The position numbers and the translations under genes are program-made. This document shows, in pieces, positions 24,823-32,022 of a stretch of DNA of 32,532 nt. How positions within the stretch are numbered: the stretch's first letter is position 1; each line of letters begins with the position of its first letter. Origin of the DNA: Nocardioides sp. Root240 (GTDB lineage Bacteria; Actinomycetota; Actinomycetes; Propionibacteriales; Nocardioidaceae); NCBI RefSeq assembly GCF_001428825.1, contig NZ_LMIT01000001.1, positions 395,907-428,438 on the forward strand, in the 5' to 3' direction. The notes beneath the pieces are model-generated. The model had not been told where the DNA came from. It made no database searches and saw nothing but the letters and a program-made list of their open reading frames with translations.

Positions 24823-25980
24823 ATGACTCGCATGCTCGGGATGCGACGACCTCCGCTGGCCGTCCTCGCCCTCACCCTGTTCACGTCCTTCCTCCTCGTG
24901 GCGCCACTGCGTCCGGCGCCTGCCTCGGCGGCCACACCGCTGACCGTGGCCCAGGCGATCGCGACCCAGGACTCGTCCGTCGCCACCGTGCGCGGGTACG
25001 TCGTCGGCCAGCCGACAGCGACCTCGACCGTCGTCACGAGCGGCTTCCCCAACGACTACGCCCTCGCCCTGGCCGACTCCCCCGGCACGACCGCGACCAG
25101 CCAGATGGTCTACGTACAGGTCCCGACCGCCTTCCGCTCGACCTTCGGGCTCCGGACCAACCCGTCCCTGATGGGCAAGCAGGTCGACGTGACCGGCACC
25201 CTGTCGGCGTACTTCTCCCACCCCGGGCTCAAGGACGGCACCTCCTTCGCCCTCGCCGGCACCAGCGGCGGCGGAGGCGGCGGCACCGATCCGTCGATCC
25301 CTCCCGGCTACTACGACGCAGCCACGGGCAGGACCGGCGCCGCGCTGGCGACCGCGCTGCACGGCATCATCGACGGCAACCAGACGCTGAGCTACACGCA
25401 GGTCTGGGAGGCACTCAAGGTCACCGACGCCGACCCGGCCAACGCCAACAACGTGATCGAGTTCTACTCCGGTCGCTCCATCGCGAAGTCGTCGAACGGC
25501 GGCAGTGTCGGCCAGTGGAACCGCGAGCACACCTGGCCGCAGAGCCACGGCGACTTCGGCACCACCGCCGGTCCGGGCACCGACCTGCACCACCTGCGGC
25601 CCGAGGACGTGACGATCAACTCCACCCGCGGCAACAAGGACTTCGACAACGGCGGCTCCGCGGTCACGAACTGCACCGACTGCTTCACCGACGCTGACTC
25701 CTTCGAGCCGCGCGACTCGGTCAAGGGCGACCTGGCCCGCGGCCTGATGTACATGGCGGTCCGCTACGAGGGCGGCGACGGCTTCGCCGACCTCGAGCTC
25801 AACAACACCACCAACGGCTCGACGCCCTACCTCGGCAAGATCTCGGTCCTGCTCGCGTGGAGCGCCGCCGACCCGGTGTCCACGGCCGAGCGGACGCGCA
25901 ACAACCTCATCTACAACAGCTACCAGGGCAACCGGAACCCGTTCGTCGACCACCCGGAGTACGCCGAGGCCATTTGGTGA
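24823..25980 (+). CDS. Secreted endonuclease I family nuclease with N-terminal OB-like domain
   Basis: A 385-residue extracellular nuclease. A Sec signal runs to about residue 37 (ending ASAA). Residues about 38-146 form a small beta-rich domain (VRGYVVG, VDVTGTLSAYF) like the OB-type/DUF6359 domain found before such nucleases. A Gly-rich linker at about 147-155 leads to the endonuclease I (EndA/BsnA-like) domain, which has the catalytic NREHTWPQSHGDF (about 233-246), TDLHHLRPEDVTINSTRGNKDFDNG (about 253-277) and the helix GDLARGLMYMAVRYEG. Two Cys (NCTDC) may form a disulfide. It probably degrades DNA/RNA outside the cell for nutrient use. CAGGAT lies 7 nt before the ATG. A repeat copy lies directly after the stop. 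Confidence 0.9.
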   Translation: MTRMLGMRRPPLAVLALTLFTSFLLVAPLRPAPASAATPLTVAQAIATQDSSVATVRGYVVGQPTATSTVVTSGFPNDYALALADSPGTTATSQMVYVQVPTAFRSTFGLRTNPSLMGKQVDVTGTLSAYFSHPGLKDGTSFALAGTSGGGGGGTDPSIPPGYYDAATGRTGAALATALHGIIDGNQTLSYTQVWEALKVTDADPANANNVIEFYSGRSIAKSSNGGSVGQWNREHTWPQSHGDFGTTAGPGTDLHHLRPEDVTINSTRGNKDFDNGGSAVTNCTDCFTDADSFEPRDSVKGDLARGLMYMAVRYEGGDGFADLELNNTTNGSTPYLGKISVLLAWSAADPVSTAERTRNNLIYNSYQGNRNPFVDHPEYAEAIW

Positions 25981-25985
25981 CTCGT

Positions 25986-26018
25986 TGGTTGAGGTGCGAG
26001 CGCAGCGAGCCTCGAAAC
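25986..26018 (+). repeat. Dispersed REP-like repeat, copy 2
   Basis: Identical over 33 bp to 1635-1667 in reverse orientation. It fills the gap between two convergent genes, beginning 5 bp after the nuclease stop and ending at the stop codon of the alpha/beta hydrolase. The imperfect hairpin could end transcription in both directions. Confidence 0.85.
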
Positions 26019-26804
26019 TCAGTCGCCCAGGAACTGCTGGAGGATCTGGAGGAAGAGCTCCGGGCGCTCGGAGTGCAGCCAGTGCCCGGTGTCCTTGAGG
26101 GTCACCTTGCGGTTGCGCGGGAACCAGCGGTCCATCGCGGCGTCGTAGGCAGGCTGGACGTAGCTCGACCGGGCACCGGCGAGCCACAGCACCGGCCCGT
26201 CGTACGGCGCCGCGTGGGCCAGCTCCTCCTCGGGCCAGCCGCTGATGACCCCCAGGTCGCGGGCGAGCACGTCGAGGTTCGCCTGCCAGCTCCAGCCGGA
26301 CGGGGCGTCCGGGTCGCGGCGCAGGTTCTGCAGGAGGAACGAGCGCACGGTCGTGTCGGGCACGGCCGGCTCGAGCAGGCGGTCGGCGTCCGAGCGGTGC
26401 ACGACCTGGCTGAGGTCCATGCCGCGCATCGCCGCGAAGTAGCCGGGGAACTCGCGGCTCTCGTCGTAGCGGACCGGGGAGATGTCGGCGACGCAGAGCC
26501 GCTCGACGCGCTCGGGGTGCAACAACGCGAGCACCATGGCGACCTTGCCGCCCAGCGAGTGCCCGACCAGCGTGAACGGCTCATCCGCCGGGACGGCACC
26601 GGCGACGAGCGCCGCGGACTCGGCGAAGTCGAAGTGCTCGAGCCAGTCGGAGCGGCCGTGGTGCGGCAGGTCGAGCAGCAGCACCCGGTGCTTCTCGGCC
26701 AGCTGCTTGGCGATGCCGGTCCAGTTCTTGCCCTGCCCGAACAGGCCGTGCAGAAAGACCACACGGCTCCCGGTGGAACCGAGAGCCGTGTGGTGAAGCG
26801 TCAC
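26019..26804 (-). CDS. Alpha/beta hydrolase
   Basis: A 261-residue alpha/beta-hydrolase fold protein. The oxyanion loop is VVFLHGLFGQGKNW, the nucleophile Ser83 is in LVGHSLGGKVAM, and the catalytic His is in DTGHWLHSERPELFLQIL; an Asp acid lies before it. The pattern is close to the YbfF-type esterase group, so it is probably an esterase/thioesterase of unknown substrate. The GTG at 26804 follows CACAAT by 6 nt, and this box overlaps the stop codon of the upstream hydroxyacyl-CoA dehydrogenase gene. It may thus be both read through and separately transcribed. Confidence 0.88.
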   Translation of the reverse strand: MTLHHTALGSTGSRVVFLHGLFGQGKNWTGIAKQLAEKHRVLLLDLPHHGRSDWLEHFDFAESAALVAGAVPADEPFTLVGHSLGGKVAMVLALLHPERVERLCVADISPVRYDESREFPGYFAAMRGMDLSQVVHRSDADRLLEPAVPDTTVRSFLLQNLRRDPDAPSGWSWQANLDVLARDLGVISGWPEEELAHAAPYDGPVLWLAGARSSYVQPAYDAAMDRWFPRNRKVTLKDTGHWLHSERPELFLQILQQFLGD

Positions 26805-26810
26805 GCCGCC

Positions 26811-26816
26811 ATTGTG
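26811..26816 (-). promoter_or_regulatory. -10 box of the alpha/beta hydrolase gene (leaderless)
   Basis: CACAAT on the minus strand with a 6-nt spacer to the GTG at 26804. It abuts the stop codon of the preceding gene. Confidence 0.45.
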
Positions 26817-27986
26817 TCAGGCGTAGTCGTGGAAGCCCTTGCCGGTCTTGCGGCCGAGCTCGCCCGCGTCGACCTTGGCGACCAGGGTCGCGGCCGGGGC
26901 GAAGCCGGCCTCGCCGAACTCGCCGTACAGCTCCTTCTGGATGGCCAGCGACACGTCGTTGCCGACCACGTCGAGCAGCTCGAAGGGACCCATCGGGAAG
27001 CCGGCGGTCTCCTTGATCGCGGCGTCGATGGTCGCGAGCTCCTCGCCGCCCTCGGCCAGCTTGATGGCGTCGTTGAGGTACGGGAACAGCAGCAGGTTGA
27101 CGATGAAGCCCGAGCGGTCGCCGGCCGAGACGCCGATCTTGCCGACGTTGGCGGTCAGCGCGCGGGTGGTCTCGTCGACGTCGGCGGAGGTGGCCGGGGT
27201 GGTGATGATCTCGACGAGCTTCATGACCGGGGCGGGGTTGAAGAAGTGCATGCCGATGACGTCCTGCGGACGGCCGGTGACCTCGCCGAGCTGGGTGATG
27301 GGGAGCGACGAGGTGGTGGTCGCGAGGATCGCGCCGGGCTTCGCGATCTTGTAGAGGTCGCGGAACAGTTCCAGCTTGATCTCGAGGTCCTCGGCGATGG
27401 CCTCGACGACGATGTCGACGCCGCCCAGCGCCTCGCGCTCGGTCGAGCCGGTCAGGCGGCCCAGGAGCGCGTCCTTGTCGCCCTCAGTGCCCTTGCCCTT
27501 GGCGATGGCGCGGTCGAGGTTCTTGGTGATGTAGCCGAGGACGCCGTCGAGCTTGTCCTGGCTGCGGCCGACGTAGACGACGTCGTAGCCGGCCTGGGCG
27601 AAGACCTGGACGATGCCGGAAGCCATGGTGCCGGTGCCGACGACGCCGACCTTGTTGATCTCGTGCTTGAACGTCGGCGCGGCGGCCTCCCCCGCGGCGG
27701 CGGCCTCGTCGGCGAAGGTGCGGCCGTCGGCGACGAGCTTCTCCAGCAGGTCGGCGGGCTGGTGCAGGTGGTCGCCGGTCTCGGCGTACCGGGCGGCGAG
27801 GAGGTCACGCACCTGGGCGGCACCGATCTCGTCGACGACGGTCAGCGGGCCCTTGGGGTAGCCGCAGCCGAAGCGCATCGCGGCGTCGATGTCGGCCACC
27901 GAGGCGTAGCCCGACTCGTAGGTGCGCACCGCGTGGTTCAGGTACGGGAGCACCAGCGTGTTGAAGATCTGCTCGCTCGAAGTCAT
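26817..27986 (-). CDS. 3-hydroxyacyl-CoA dehydrogenase with C-N-C domain order
   Basis: A 389-residue NAD-dependent dehydrogenase of beta-oxidation or hydroxybutyryl-CoA metabolism. The NAD-binding domain starts at about 111 ([13 protein letters not shown]). Catalytic residues are in the usual places: TTTSSLP (Ser226/227), [15 protein letters not shown] (His247, Glu259) and Asn297. The normal C-terminal domain is 290-389. Unusually, residues 1-90 repeat that domain: 9-55 ([12 protein letters not shown], then [15 protein letters not shown]) parallels 297-343 ([12 protein letters not shown], then [15 protein letters not shown]). An Ala-rich linker (about 94-104) joins the parts. The ATG is preceded at 7 nt by CAGAAT, and a shared operator motif overlaps the -35. 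Confidence 0.92.
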   Translation of the reverse strand: MTSSEQIFNTLVLPYLNHAVRTYESGYASVADIDAAMRFGCGYPKGPLTVVDEIGAAQVRDLLAARYAETGDHLHQPADLLEKLVADGRTFADEAAAAGEAAAPTFKHEINKVGVVGTGTMASGIVQVFAQAGYDVVYVGRSQDKLDGVLGYITKNLDRAIAKGKGTEGDKDALLGRLTGSTEREALGGVDIVVEAIAEDLEIKLELFRDLYKIAKPGAILATTTSSLPITQLGEVTGRPQDVIGMHFFNPAPVMKLVEIITTPATSADVDETTRALTANVGKIGVSAGDRSGFIVNLLLFPYLNDAIKLAEGGEELATIDAAIKETAGFPMGPFELLDVVGNDVSLAIQKELYGEFGEAGFAPAATLVAKVDAGELGRKTGKGFHDYA

Positions 27987-27993
27987 GCGCCGG

Positions 27994-27999
27994 ATTCTG
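27994..27999 (-). promoter_or_regulatory. -10 box of the hydroxyacyl-CoA dehydrogenase gene (leaderless)
   Basis: CAGAAT on the minus strand with a 7-nt spacer to the ATG at 27986. The expected -35 (about 28017-28022) falls on the operator motif. Confidence 0.5.
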
Positions 28000-28019
28000 G
28001 CAGCCTCAGGGCCCGGTGA

Positions 28020-28033
28020 CTACCCGTCGGTAA
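28020..28033. promoter_or_regulatory. Shared acyl-CoA gene operator motif, dehydrogenase site
   Basis: CTACCCGTCGGTAA is a third version of the TTACTCGTGGGTAA motif found before ccr and the thiolase gene. It sits over the -35 region of this promoter, as expected for a repressor site. Confidence 0.5.
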
Positions 28034-28058
28034 CAATGTGGACACATCGAGACCGACG

Positions 28059-28373
28059 TCACATCCCGCCCCGGGCACGGCGGTTCACCGTGTCGATCCG
28101 CAGCTGCTTGGACCGCGAGGCCTGGCCGCGCAGCAGGGTGACGGCCGAGCGCGGTACGCCGAGCTCCTTCGCCAGCCACCGGACCAGCTCCTCGTTCGCG
28201 CGCCCGTCCACCGGCGGCGACGCCAGCCGGACCTTCAGCTCGGCCCCCTCCGGGCCCGTCGGCCCCGCCTCCCCGGTCCGCGACGCGCCCGGCTGCACCC
28301 GCACGCGGAGCAGCCACGCCGTCGTACTTCCCTCCTCGGGGCGCCACCAGGGAAGGTCCGCATCGATCTCCAC
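28059..28373 (-). CDS. DUF167 (YggU-like) protein
   Basis: A 104-residue protein of the conserved DUF167/YggU family, which has a known fold but no established function. The diagnostic pattern is complete: [62 protein letters not shown]. The start is GTG at 28373 with GGAGG 8 nt upstream. That ribosome site lies within the last codons of a possible 37-codon gene on the same strand, so the two may be coupled. Confidence 0.9.
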   Translation of the reverse strand: MEIDADLPWWRPEEGSTTAWLLRVRVQPGASRTGEAGPTGPEGAELKVRLASPPVDGRANEELVRWLAKELGVPRSAVTLLRGQASRSKQLRIDTVNRRARGGM

Positions 28374-28376
28374 GGG

Positions 28377-28490
28377 CTACGCCTCCATCCACCACTGCGC
28401 GACCACCGAGCGGCCCCACGCGGGCGCGCTGGCTGCGTTGCCGACGCTCGACACACGCCCAGTCTGGCGTCGCGCCGGACGCCTTGCCAT
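28377..28490 (-). CDS. Possible 37-residue small protein upstream of the DUF167 gene
   Basis: A short frame from the ATG at 28490 to a TAG at 28377-28379. The N-terminal half is strongly basic ([12 protein letters not shown]), and the C-terminal part carries three tryptophans ([15 protein letters not shown]). GGTGG-like bases lie just upstream. It ends 3 bp before the DUF167 start and contains that gene's GGAGG site. It could be a real small protein or only a translated leader; I do not recognise it. Confidence 0.3.
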   Translation of the reverse strand: MARRPARRQTGRVSSVGNAASAPAWGRSVVAQWWMEA

Positions 28491-28545
28491 CACCCCCACC
28501 TGGCGCCGCTCGCGACGCCGCTCAGTGGCGGCTGGAGGCGGACTG

Positions 28546-28551
28546 TAGATT
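28546..28551 (+). promoter_or_regulatory. -10 box of nucS (leaderless)
   Basis: TAGATT with an 8-nt spacer to the GTG at 28560. The nearest GGAGG is 22 nt away, too far to serve as a ribosome site. Confidence 0.5.
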
Positions 28552-28559
28552 CGTCGCTC

Positions 28560-29258
28560 GTGAGACTCGTCGTGGCACGTTGCCAGGTGGACTATGCAGG
28601 CCGACTGACCGCCCACCTCCCGATGGCGACGCGGGTGCTCATGATCAAGGCGGACGGCTCGGTGCTGGTGCACTCCGACGGTGGCTCCTACAAGCCGCTG
28701 AACTGGATGTCCCCGCCGTGCACGGTCCGCGAGGGCACCACCGACGACGGCCAGGTCGAGTGGACCGTCACCGCCAAGGCTGCCAAGGGCGCGACGCCGG
28801 ACACGCTCCGCATCCTGGTCGAGGAGATCCTCCACGACAGCGAGCACGACCTCGGGATCGACCCGGGCCTGCAGAAGGACGGCGTCGAAAAGCACCTCCA
28901 GGAGCTCCTCGCGGAGCACCCCTCCACCCTGGCCACCGGGCTCTCGCTCGTGCGCCGGGAGTTCCCCACCGCCATCGGCCCGGTCGACCTGATGTGCCGC
29001 GACGAGTCCGGCCTCAGCGTCGCGGTCGAGATCAAGCGGCGCGGAGAGATCGACGGGGTCGAGCAGCTCACCCGCTACCTCGAGCTCCTCAACCGCGACC
29101 CGCTGCTCACCGGGAAGGGTGCCGTCCGCGGCATCTTCGCCGCGCAGGAGATCAAGCCTCAGGCGCGGGTGCTCGCCGAGGACCGCGGGATCACGTGTGC
29201 GGTCGTGGACTACGACGCACTGCGGGGCCTGGACAACGTCGAGGACCGGCTCTTCTGA
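28560..29258 (+). CDS. nucS: Mismatch-specific endonuclease NucS/EndoMS
   Basis: A 232-residue nuclease that performs non-canonical mismatch repair in actinobacteria and archaea, which lack MutS/MutL. The N-terminal DNA-binding domain starts [53 protein letters not shown]. The C-terminal PD-(D/E)xK nuclease core has the Asp in GPVDLMCRD and Glu-Ile-Lys in [22 protein letters not shown]. The protein ends DNVEDRLF, the short tail that binds the replication clamp in this family. The GTG at 28560 matches the family N-terminus exactly and follows TAGATT by 8 nt; the frame is open far upstream but not conserved-looking. Confidence 0.97.
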   Translation: MRLVVARCQVDYAGRLTAHLPMATRVLMIKADGSVLVHSDGGSYKPLNWMSPPCTVREGTTDDGQVEWTVTAKAAKGATPDTLRILVEEILHDSEHDLGIDPGLQKDGVEKHLQELLAEHPSTLATGLSLVRREFPTAIGPVDLMCRDESGLSVAVEIKRRGEIDGVEQLTRYLELLNRDPLLTGKGAVRGIFAAQEIKPQARVLAEDRGITCAVVDYDALRGLDNVEDRLF

Positions 29259-29282
29259 CGTCGCTGGCGCGATGGCGCCGCG

Positions 29283-30533
29283 CTAGCACAGCCCCGGCCC
29301 GGCCGGCTCGTCGTCCACCGGCTCCTCGGTGGCCGCGCTCGACGGGTCGCTGGCCCCGGCCGAGGCGGACCCGCTCGGCGTACCGGCGGACGACGAGGTC
29401 GAAGCAGACCCGTCCGGGTCCTCCTCCACGCTGATCGAGTCGTCCAGGAAGTCGGCCGTGAGAGGCCGGTCGTTGCGGGCCAGGCGCCAGAGCTTCGTGA
29501 CGTCGGAGGTCCACTGGATCCTGTTGACCGGGTCGATGTCGGCGGGACCCCAGGGGGTGGTGACGAAGTCGATGTTGTCGAGGCCGATGCCGTTGAGGGA
29601 GCTGGCGAGGTCGACCATCTGGGCAAGGTTCTCGAAGTCGGTGGTGAGGGACTCGACGGTGGCGTTGATGAACCCGGCGAGCCGGTTGGGCTGGGCGAGG
29701 GTGTCGGCGCGCATCGCCGTGCTGATGATCGACGCCATGAAGGCCTGCTGCCGCTTGATCCGCTCGGGGTCGGAGCCGGTGCCACCGACGACGCCCTTGC
29801 GGACCCGGACGTAGTCCAGCGCCTCCTGGCCGCGGACCACCCGCGTCCCTGCCTTCAGGGTGATGCCGGAGTCCTCGTCGACGATGTCCTCAGGGATGCA
29901 CACCTCGACGCCGCCGAGCGCGTTGACCATGCCCTTGAAGCCGCTGAAGTCGACGACGACGTAATGGTCGATCCGGATGTCGGTGAGCTGCTCGAACTGC
30001 TGGATCGTGCAGGCCGGGCCGCCCACCTTGTAGGCCTCGTTCCACATGGCGTCGGCCTTCGCCGCGATCGCCTGGCCGTCCTCGGTCCTGCACTCGGGGC
30101 GGTCGACGATCGTGTCGCGCGGGACGGAGATCCCGTAGGCGAACCTCCGGTTCGCGGAGAGGTGGAACATGATCGTGGTGTCGGACCCGCCGCCGCCCTC
30201 GCCGTCGACGCGGTTCCCCTTGCCGTCGCGGGTGTCATCGCCCATCACGAGGACGTTCAGCGGCCCGTCGGCGACCTTGTCCGGCCGGTTCGAGAGCTGG
30301 TCGTCGACGTTGTCGACGGTGAGGCTGCCGTTCCAGTGCTGGTAGAGCAGTACGACGCCCACGCCGGTCACCAACGCCAAGCCGAGCAGGCTGCTGACGA
30401 TGACGGCGACCACGGTCCGCCCGGGACGCGCGGCCTTGCGTCGCCCACGCCGACGGGCACTCGGACGGGGGCGGCGAGAGCTGGCCACGCGGCGCGCTCG
30501 CCGCCCGGACGGGGTTGCGTCGTCGTCAGTCAT
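29283..30533 (-). CDS. LCP family (LytR-CpsA-Psr) cell-wall glycopolymer ligase
   Basis: A 416-residue membrane-anchored enzyme that transfers a glycopolymer from a lipid carrier to peptidoglycan. An Arg/Lys-rich cytoplasmic tail (1-39) precedes one transmembrane helix (about 40-64). The LCP domain follows with LNVLVMGDDTRDG, GGSDTTIMFHL, YGISVPRDTIVDRPEC, a middle HYVVVDFSGFKGMVNALGGVEVCI, and YVRVRKGV with DPERIKRQQAFM; these Arg and Asp residues bind the lipid diphosphate. A Ser/Ala/Thr/Asp-rich tail ends in Cys. The ATG at 30533 is preferred over a TTG at 30560; TACGGT lies 8 nt upstream. It is divergent from the DUF952 gene. Confidence 0.93.
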   Translation of the reverse strand: MTDDDATPSGRRARRVASSRRPRPSARRRGRRKAARPGRTVVAVIVSSLLGLALVTGVGVVLLYQHWNGSLTVDNVDDQLSNRPDKVADGPLNVLVMGDDTRDGKGNRVDGEGGGGSDTTIMFHLSANRRFAYGISVPRDTIVDRPECRTEDGQAIAAKADAMWNEAYKVGGPACTIQQFEQLTDIRIDHYVVVDFSGFKGMVNALGGVEVCIPEDIVDEDSGITLKAGTRVVRGQEALDYVRVRKGVVGGTGSDPERIKRQQAFMASIISTAMRADTLAQPNRLAGFINATVESLTTDFENLAQMVDLASSLNGIGLDNIDFVTTPWGPADIDPVNRIQWTSDVTKLWRLARNDRPLTADFLDDSISVEEDPDGSASTSSSAGTPSGSASAGASDPSSAATEEPVDDEPAGPGLC

Positions 30534-30541
30534 CGCCCTCC

Positions 30542-30547
30542 ACCGTA
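30542..30547 (-). promoter_or_regulatory. Candidate -10 box of the LCP gene (leaderless)
   Basis: TACGGT on the minus strand with an 8-nt spacer to the ATG at 30533. A GGAGG in the spacer lies only 3 nt from the start, too close for normal use. Confidence 0.4.
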
Positions 30548-30571
30548 GGCACTGCGCCAAGCAGGTGCTGG

Positions 30572-30577
30572 CAGGAT
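30572..30577 (+). promoter_or_regulatory. -10 box of the DUF952 gene (leaderless)
   Basis: CAGGAT with a 6-nt spacer to the ATG at 30584. Confidence 0.45.
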
Positions 30578-30583
30578 CGCCCC

Positions 30584-31159
30584 ATGGCCACGATCTTCCA
30601 CCTCGCCCTCGCCTCGGAGTGGGCCGCTGCGCAGGAGTCCGGCGCGTACACCACCTCGACGCTCGGCCGCTCCCTCGCCGAGGAGGGCTTCATCCACGCC
30701 AGCCGCGCCGACCAGTGGACCGGGGTGCGGGACCGCTTCTACGGCGGGGTGACCGAGCCGCTCGTGCTGCTGCACATCGACACCGACCTGCTCGACGTAC
30801 CGGTGGTGGAGGAGCCGCCCGCTCCGGGCGTGACGGAGACCTTCCCGCACATCTACGGCCGGCTCCCCGTGGCTGCGGTCGTGAAGGCCATGCCCGTCCC
30901 CGGCGCGGGTCAGCCGGCAGCACCCGCACCGGCGGCGCCGACCAGGCCCACGGAGAGCTTCTCCCGGGCCTACCTGCGCGAGATGTACTTCAACCTCGCC
31001 ATGCTCAGCATCGCGCTGGTCGCCTGCACGCTCGGCATGGCGATCGGGCTGCAGGTCGACGACGACGTCGCACCGCTCGTGGGCGGCCTGGTCGGACTGG
31101 TCCTCGGGAGCGCGACAGCCGTGGTGCTCTACCGCCGCCGCCACGCGGGGACGGCGTAG
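30584..31159 (+). CDS. DUF952 domain protein with C-terminal membrane hairpin
   Basis: A 191-residue protein. Residues 1 to about 110 are a DUF952 domain: MATIFHLALASEWAAAQ, then EEGFIHASRADQWTGVRDRFYGG, LLHIDTDLLDVPVV and FPHIYGRLPVAAVV. The His and Arg in FIHASR and the HIYG near the end are the conserved positions; the fold resembles ADP-ribosyltransferases, but activity is unproven. An Ala/Pro-rich linker follows. Two hydrophobic segments (NLAMLSIALVACTLGMAIGL and VAPLVGGLVGLVLGSATAVVLY) end the protein, an addition not usual for stand-alone DUF952 proteins. The ATG follows CAGGAT by 6 nt; an in-frame upstream extension would overlap the LCP promoter. Confidence 0.87.
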   Translation: MATIFHLALASEWAAAQESGAYTTSTLGRSLAEEGFIHASRADQWTGVRDRFYGGVTEPLVLLHIDTDLLDVPVVEEPPAPGVTETFPHIYGRLPVAAVVKAMPVPGAGQPAAPAPAAPTRPTESFSRAYLREMYFNLAMLSIALVACTLGMAIGLQVDDDVAPLVGGLVGLVLGSATAVVLYRRRHAGTA

Positions 31160-31178
31160 CCGCGGTCCTCCAGGAGGC

Positions 31179-31703
31179 TCAGGCGCCGGCGGCGGTCGGC
31201 GCGGTCGGGTCGGTGGCGCCACCGCCCTGCTCGCGCACGATCCAGTCCTCGATCGCGTTGATGTCGTCCTTGCTGCGGGTGACGACGGCGAGCAGGTCGT
31301 TCATCGTGGCGACCTCCTCGACCTGCTCCTTGATGAACCACTGCATGAACTGCTCGGAGGCGAAGTCGTTCTCCTCACGGGCGATCCGCAGCAGGCCGTA
31401 GATCTGCTCGGTGACCCGCTTCTCCTGCTCGAGCGCGAGCGCGATCGGGGCGGTGATGTCGGCGAACTCGGAGATCGGGGCCTCGACGCCGGGGATCACG
31501 ACCGGGGCGTCGGTGTCGAGGAGGTACTGCACCATCATCATGGCGTGCTCGCGCTCCTCGAGCGCCTGCGCGTAGAAGAAGCCGGCCATCTGCGGCATCG
31601 TCAGGGCGTCGTAGTGGACGGCGCACGCGAGGTACTGGTTGTGCGCGGCGAACTCGTTGCCGATCTGGATCGTGAGCTGGTCGGTGAAGCGAGGAGCGGC
31701 CAT
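31179..31703 (-). CDS. Ferritin
   Basis: A 174-residue non-heme ferritin that oxidises and stores iron as a 24-mer cage. Ferroxidase ligands are visible: Glu17 (GNEFAAHNQYLA), Glu50 and His53 (ALEEREHAMMMV), a Glu in LALEQEKRVTEQI, and the Gln in FIKEQVEEVATMNDLL. The sequence and length fit the BfrB/Ftn group of actinobacteria. The ATG at 31703 follows TAGGGT by exactly 6 nt, giving a leaderless transcript; no IdeR-like palindrome is obvious in the short upstream gap. A small Cys/Lys-rich gene lies upstream on the same strand, 23 bp away. Confidence 0.95.
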   Translation of the reverse strand: MAAPRFTDQLTIQIGNEFAAHNQYLACAVHYDALTMPQMAGFFYAQALEEREHAMMMVQYLLDTDAPVVIPGVEAPISEFADITAPIALALEQEKRVTEQIYGLLRIAREENDFASEQFMQWFIKEQVEEVATMNDLLAVVTRSKDDINAIEDWIVREQGGGATDPTAPTAAGA

Positions 31704-31709
31704 GCGGGC

Positions 31710-31715
31710 ACCCTA
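31710..31715 (-). promoter_or_regulatory. -10 box of the ferritin gene (leaderless)
   Basis: TAGGGT on the minus strand with a 6-nt spacer to the ATG at 31703. Confidence 0.55.
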
Positions 31716-31726
31716 TCGTCGTGGGA

Positions 31727-31930
31727 TCAGGCGGCCTTCTGCAGCGCCTTCTTGGTGACCTTCTTGCCGCTCGTGGTCACGAGCACGCGGCGCTTGACGG
31801 TGAAGCCGTCGGGCAGCGTGCCCTCCTTGAGCATGCGCAGGGGGCAGCGGCCGCACTTCGACTTCGAGACGCAGCACTTCGTCTTGGGGAGCTTCTGCTT
31901 CCCCTGCGACTTCTTCTTGTCCTTGCCCAC
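31727..31930 (-). CDS. Small Lys-rich protein with a CC-x5-C-x2-C cluster
   Basis: A 67-residue basic protein with Lys-rich ends (MGKDKKKSQGKQK and KKVTKKALQKAA) around a cluster of four cysteines, CCVSKSKCGRCP, followed by LRMLKEGTLPDGFTVKRRVLV. The CC-x5-C-x2-C spacing could bind zinc or an iron-sulfur cluster. Similar small proteins are, from memory, widespread in actinobacteria but without function. The GTG at 31930 follows TACGCT by 6 nt, which supports it as a real leaderless gene. It is upstream of ferritin on the same strand, which makes a metal-related role conceivable but unproven. Confidence 0.75.
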   Translation of the reverse strand: MGKDKKKSQGKQKLPKTKCCVSKSKCGRCPLRMLKEGTLPDGFTVKRRVLVTTSGKKVTKKALQKAA

Positions 31931-31936
31931 GGGACG

Positions 31937-31942
31937 AGCGTA
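31937..31942 (-). promoter_or_regulatory. -10 box of the small Cys-rich gene (leaderless)
   Basis: TACGCT on the minus strand with a 6-nt spacer to the GTG at 31930. Confidence 0.5.
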
Positions 31943-32010
31943 AGCGATTGAGGGTAGGCAGACCTAACTGACGTGACCGGGCTCACACGTGACCCGGATC
32001 GCAGGTCCCC

Positions 32011-32016
32011 TAGAGT
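32011..32016 (+). promoter_or_regulatory. -10 box of the ArsC/Spx-like gene (leaderless)
   Basis: TAGAGT with a 6-nt spacer to the GTG at 32023. GTGACC at 31989-31994 lies 16 bp upstream and could be the -35. Confidence 0.6.
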
Positions 32017-32022
32017 CCGGGC

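Noticed and set aside
29263..29287. Short hairpin (GGCGC-GATG-GCGCC) between the nucS and LCP stops as a terminator
   Set aside because: Only a 5-bp stem and no T tract; it may still function but cannot be told from chance in this base composition.
30534..30560. TTG at 30560 as the start of the LCP protein
   Set aside because: It would add nine residues without a ribosome site; the ATG at 30533 is preceded by a proper -10 box and gives a usual basic cytoplasmic tail.
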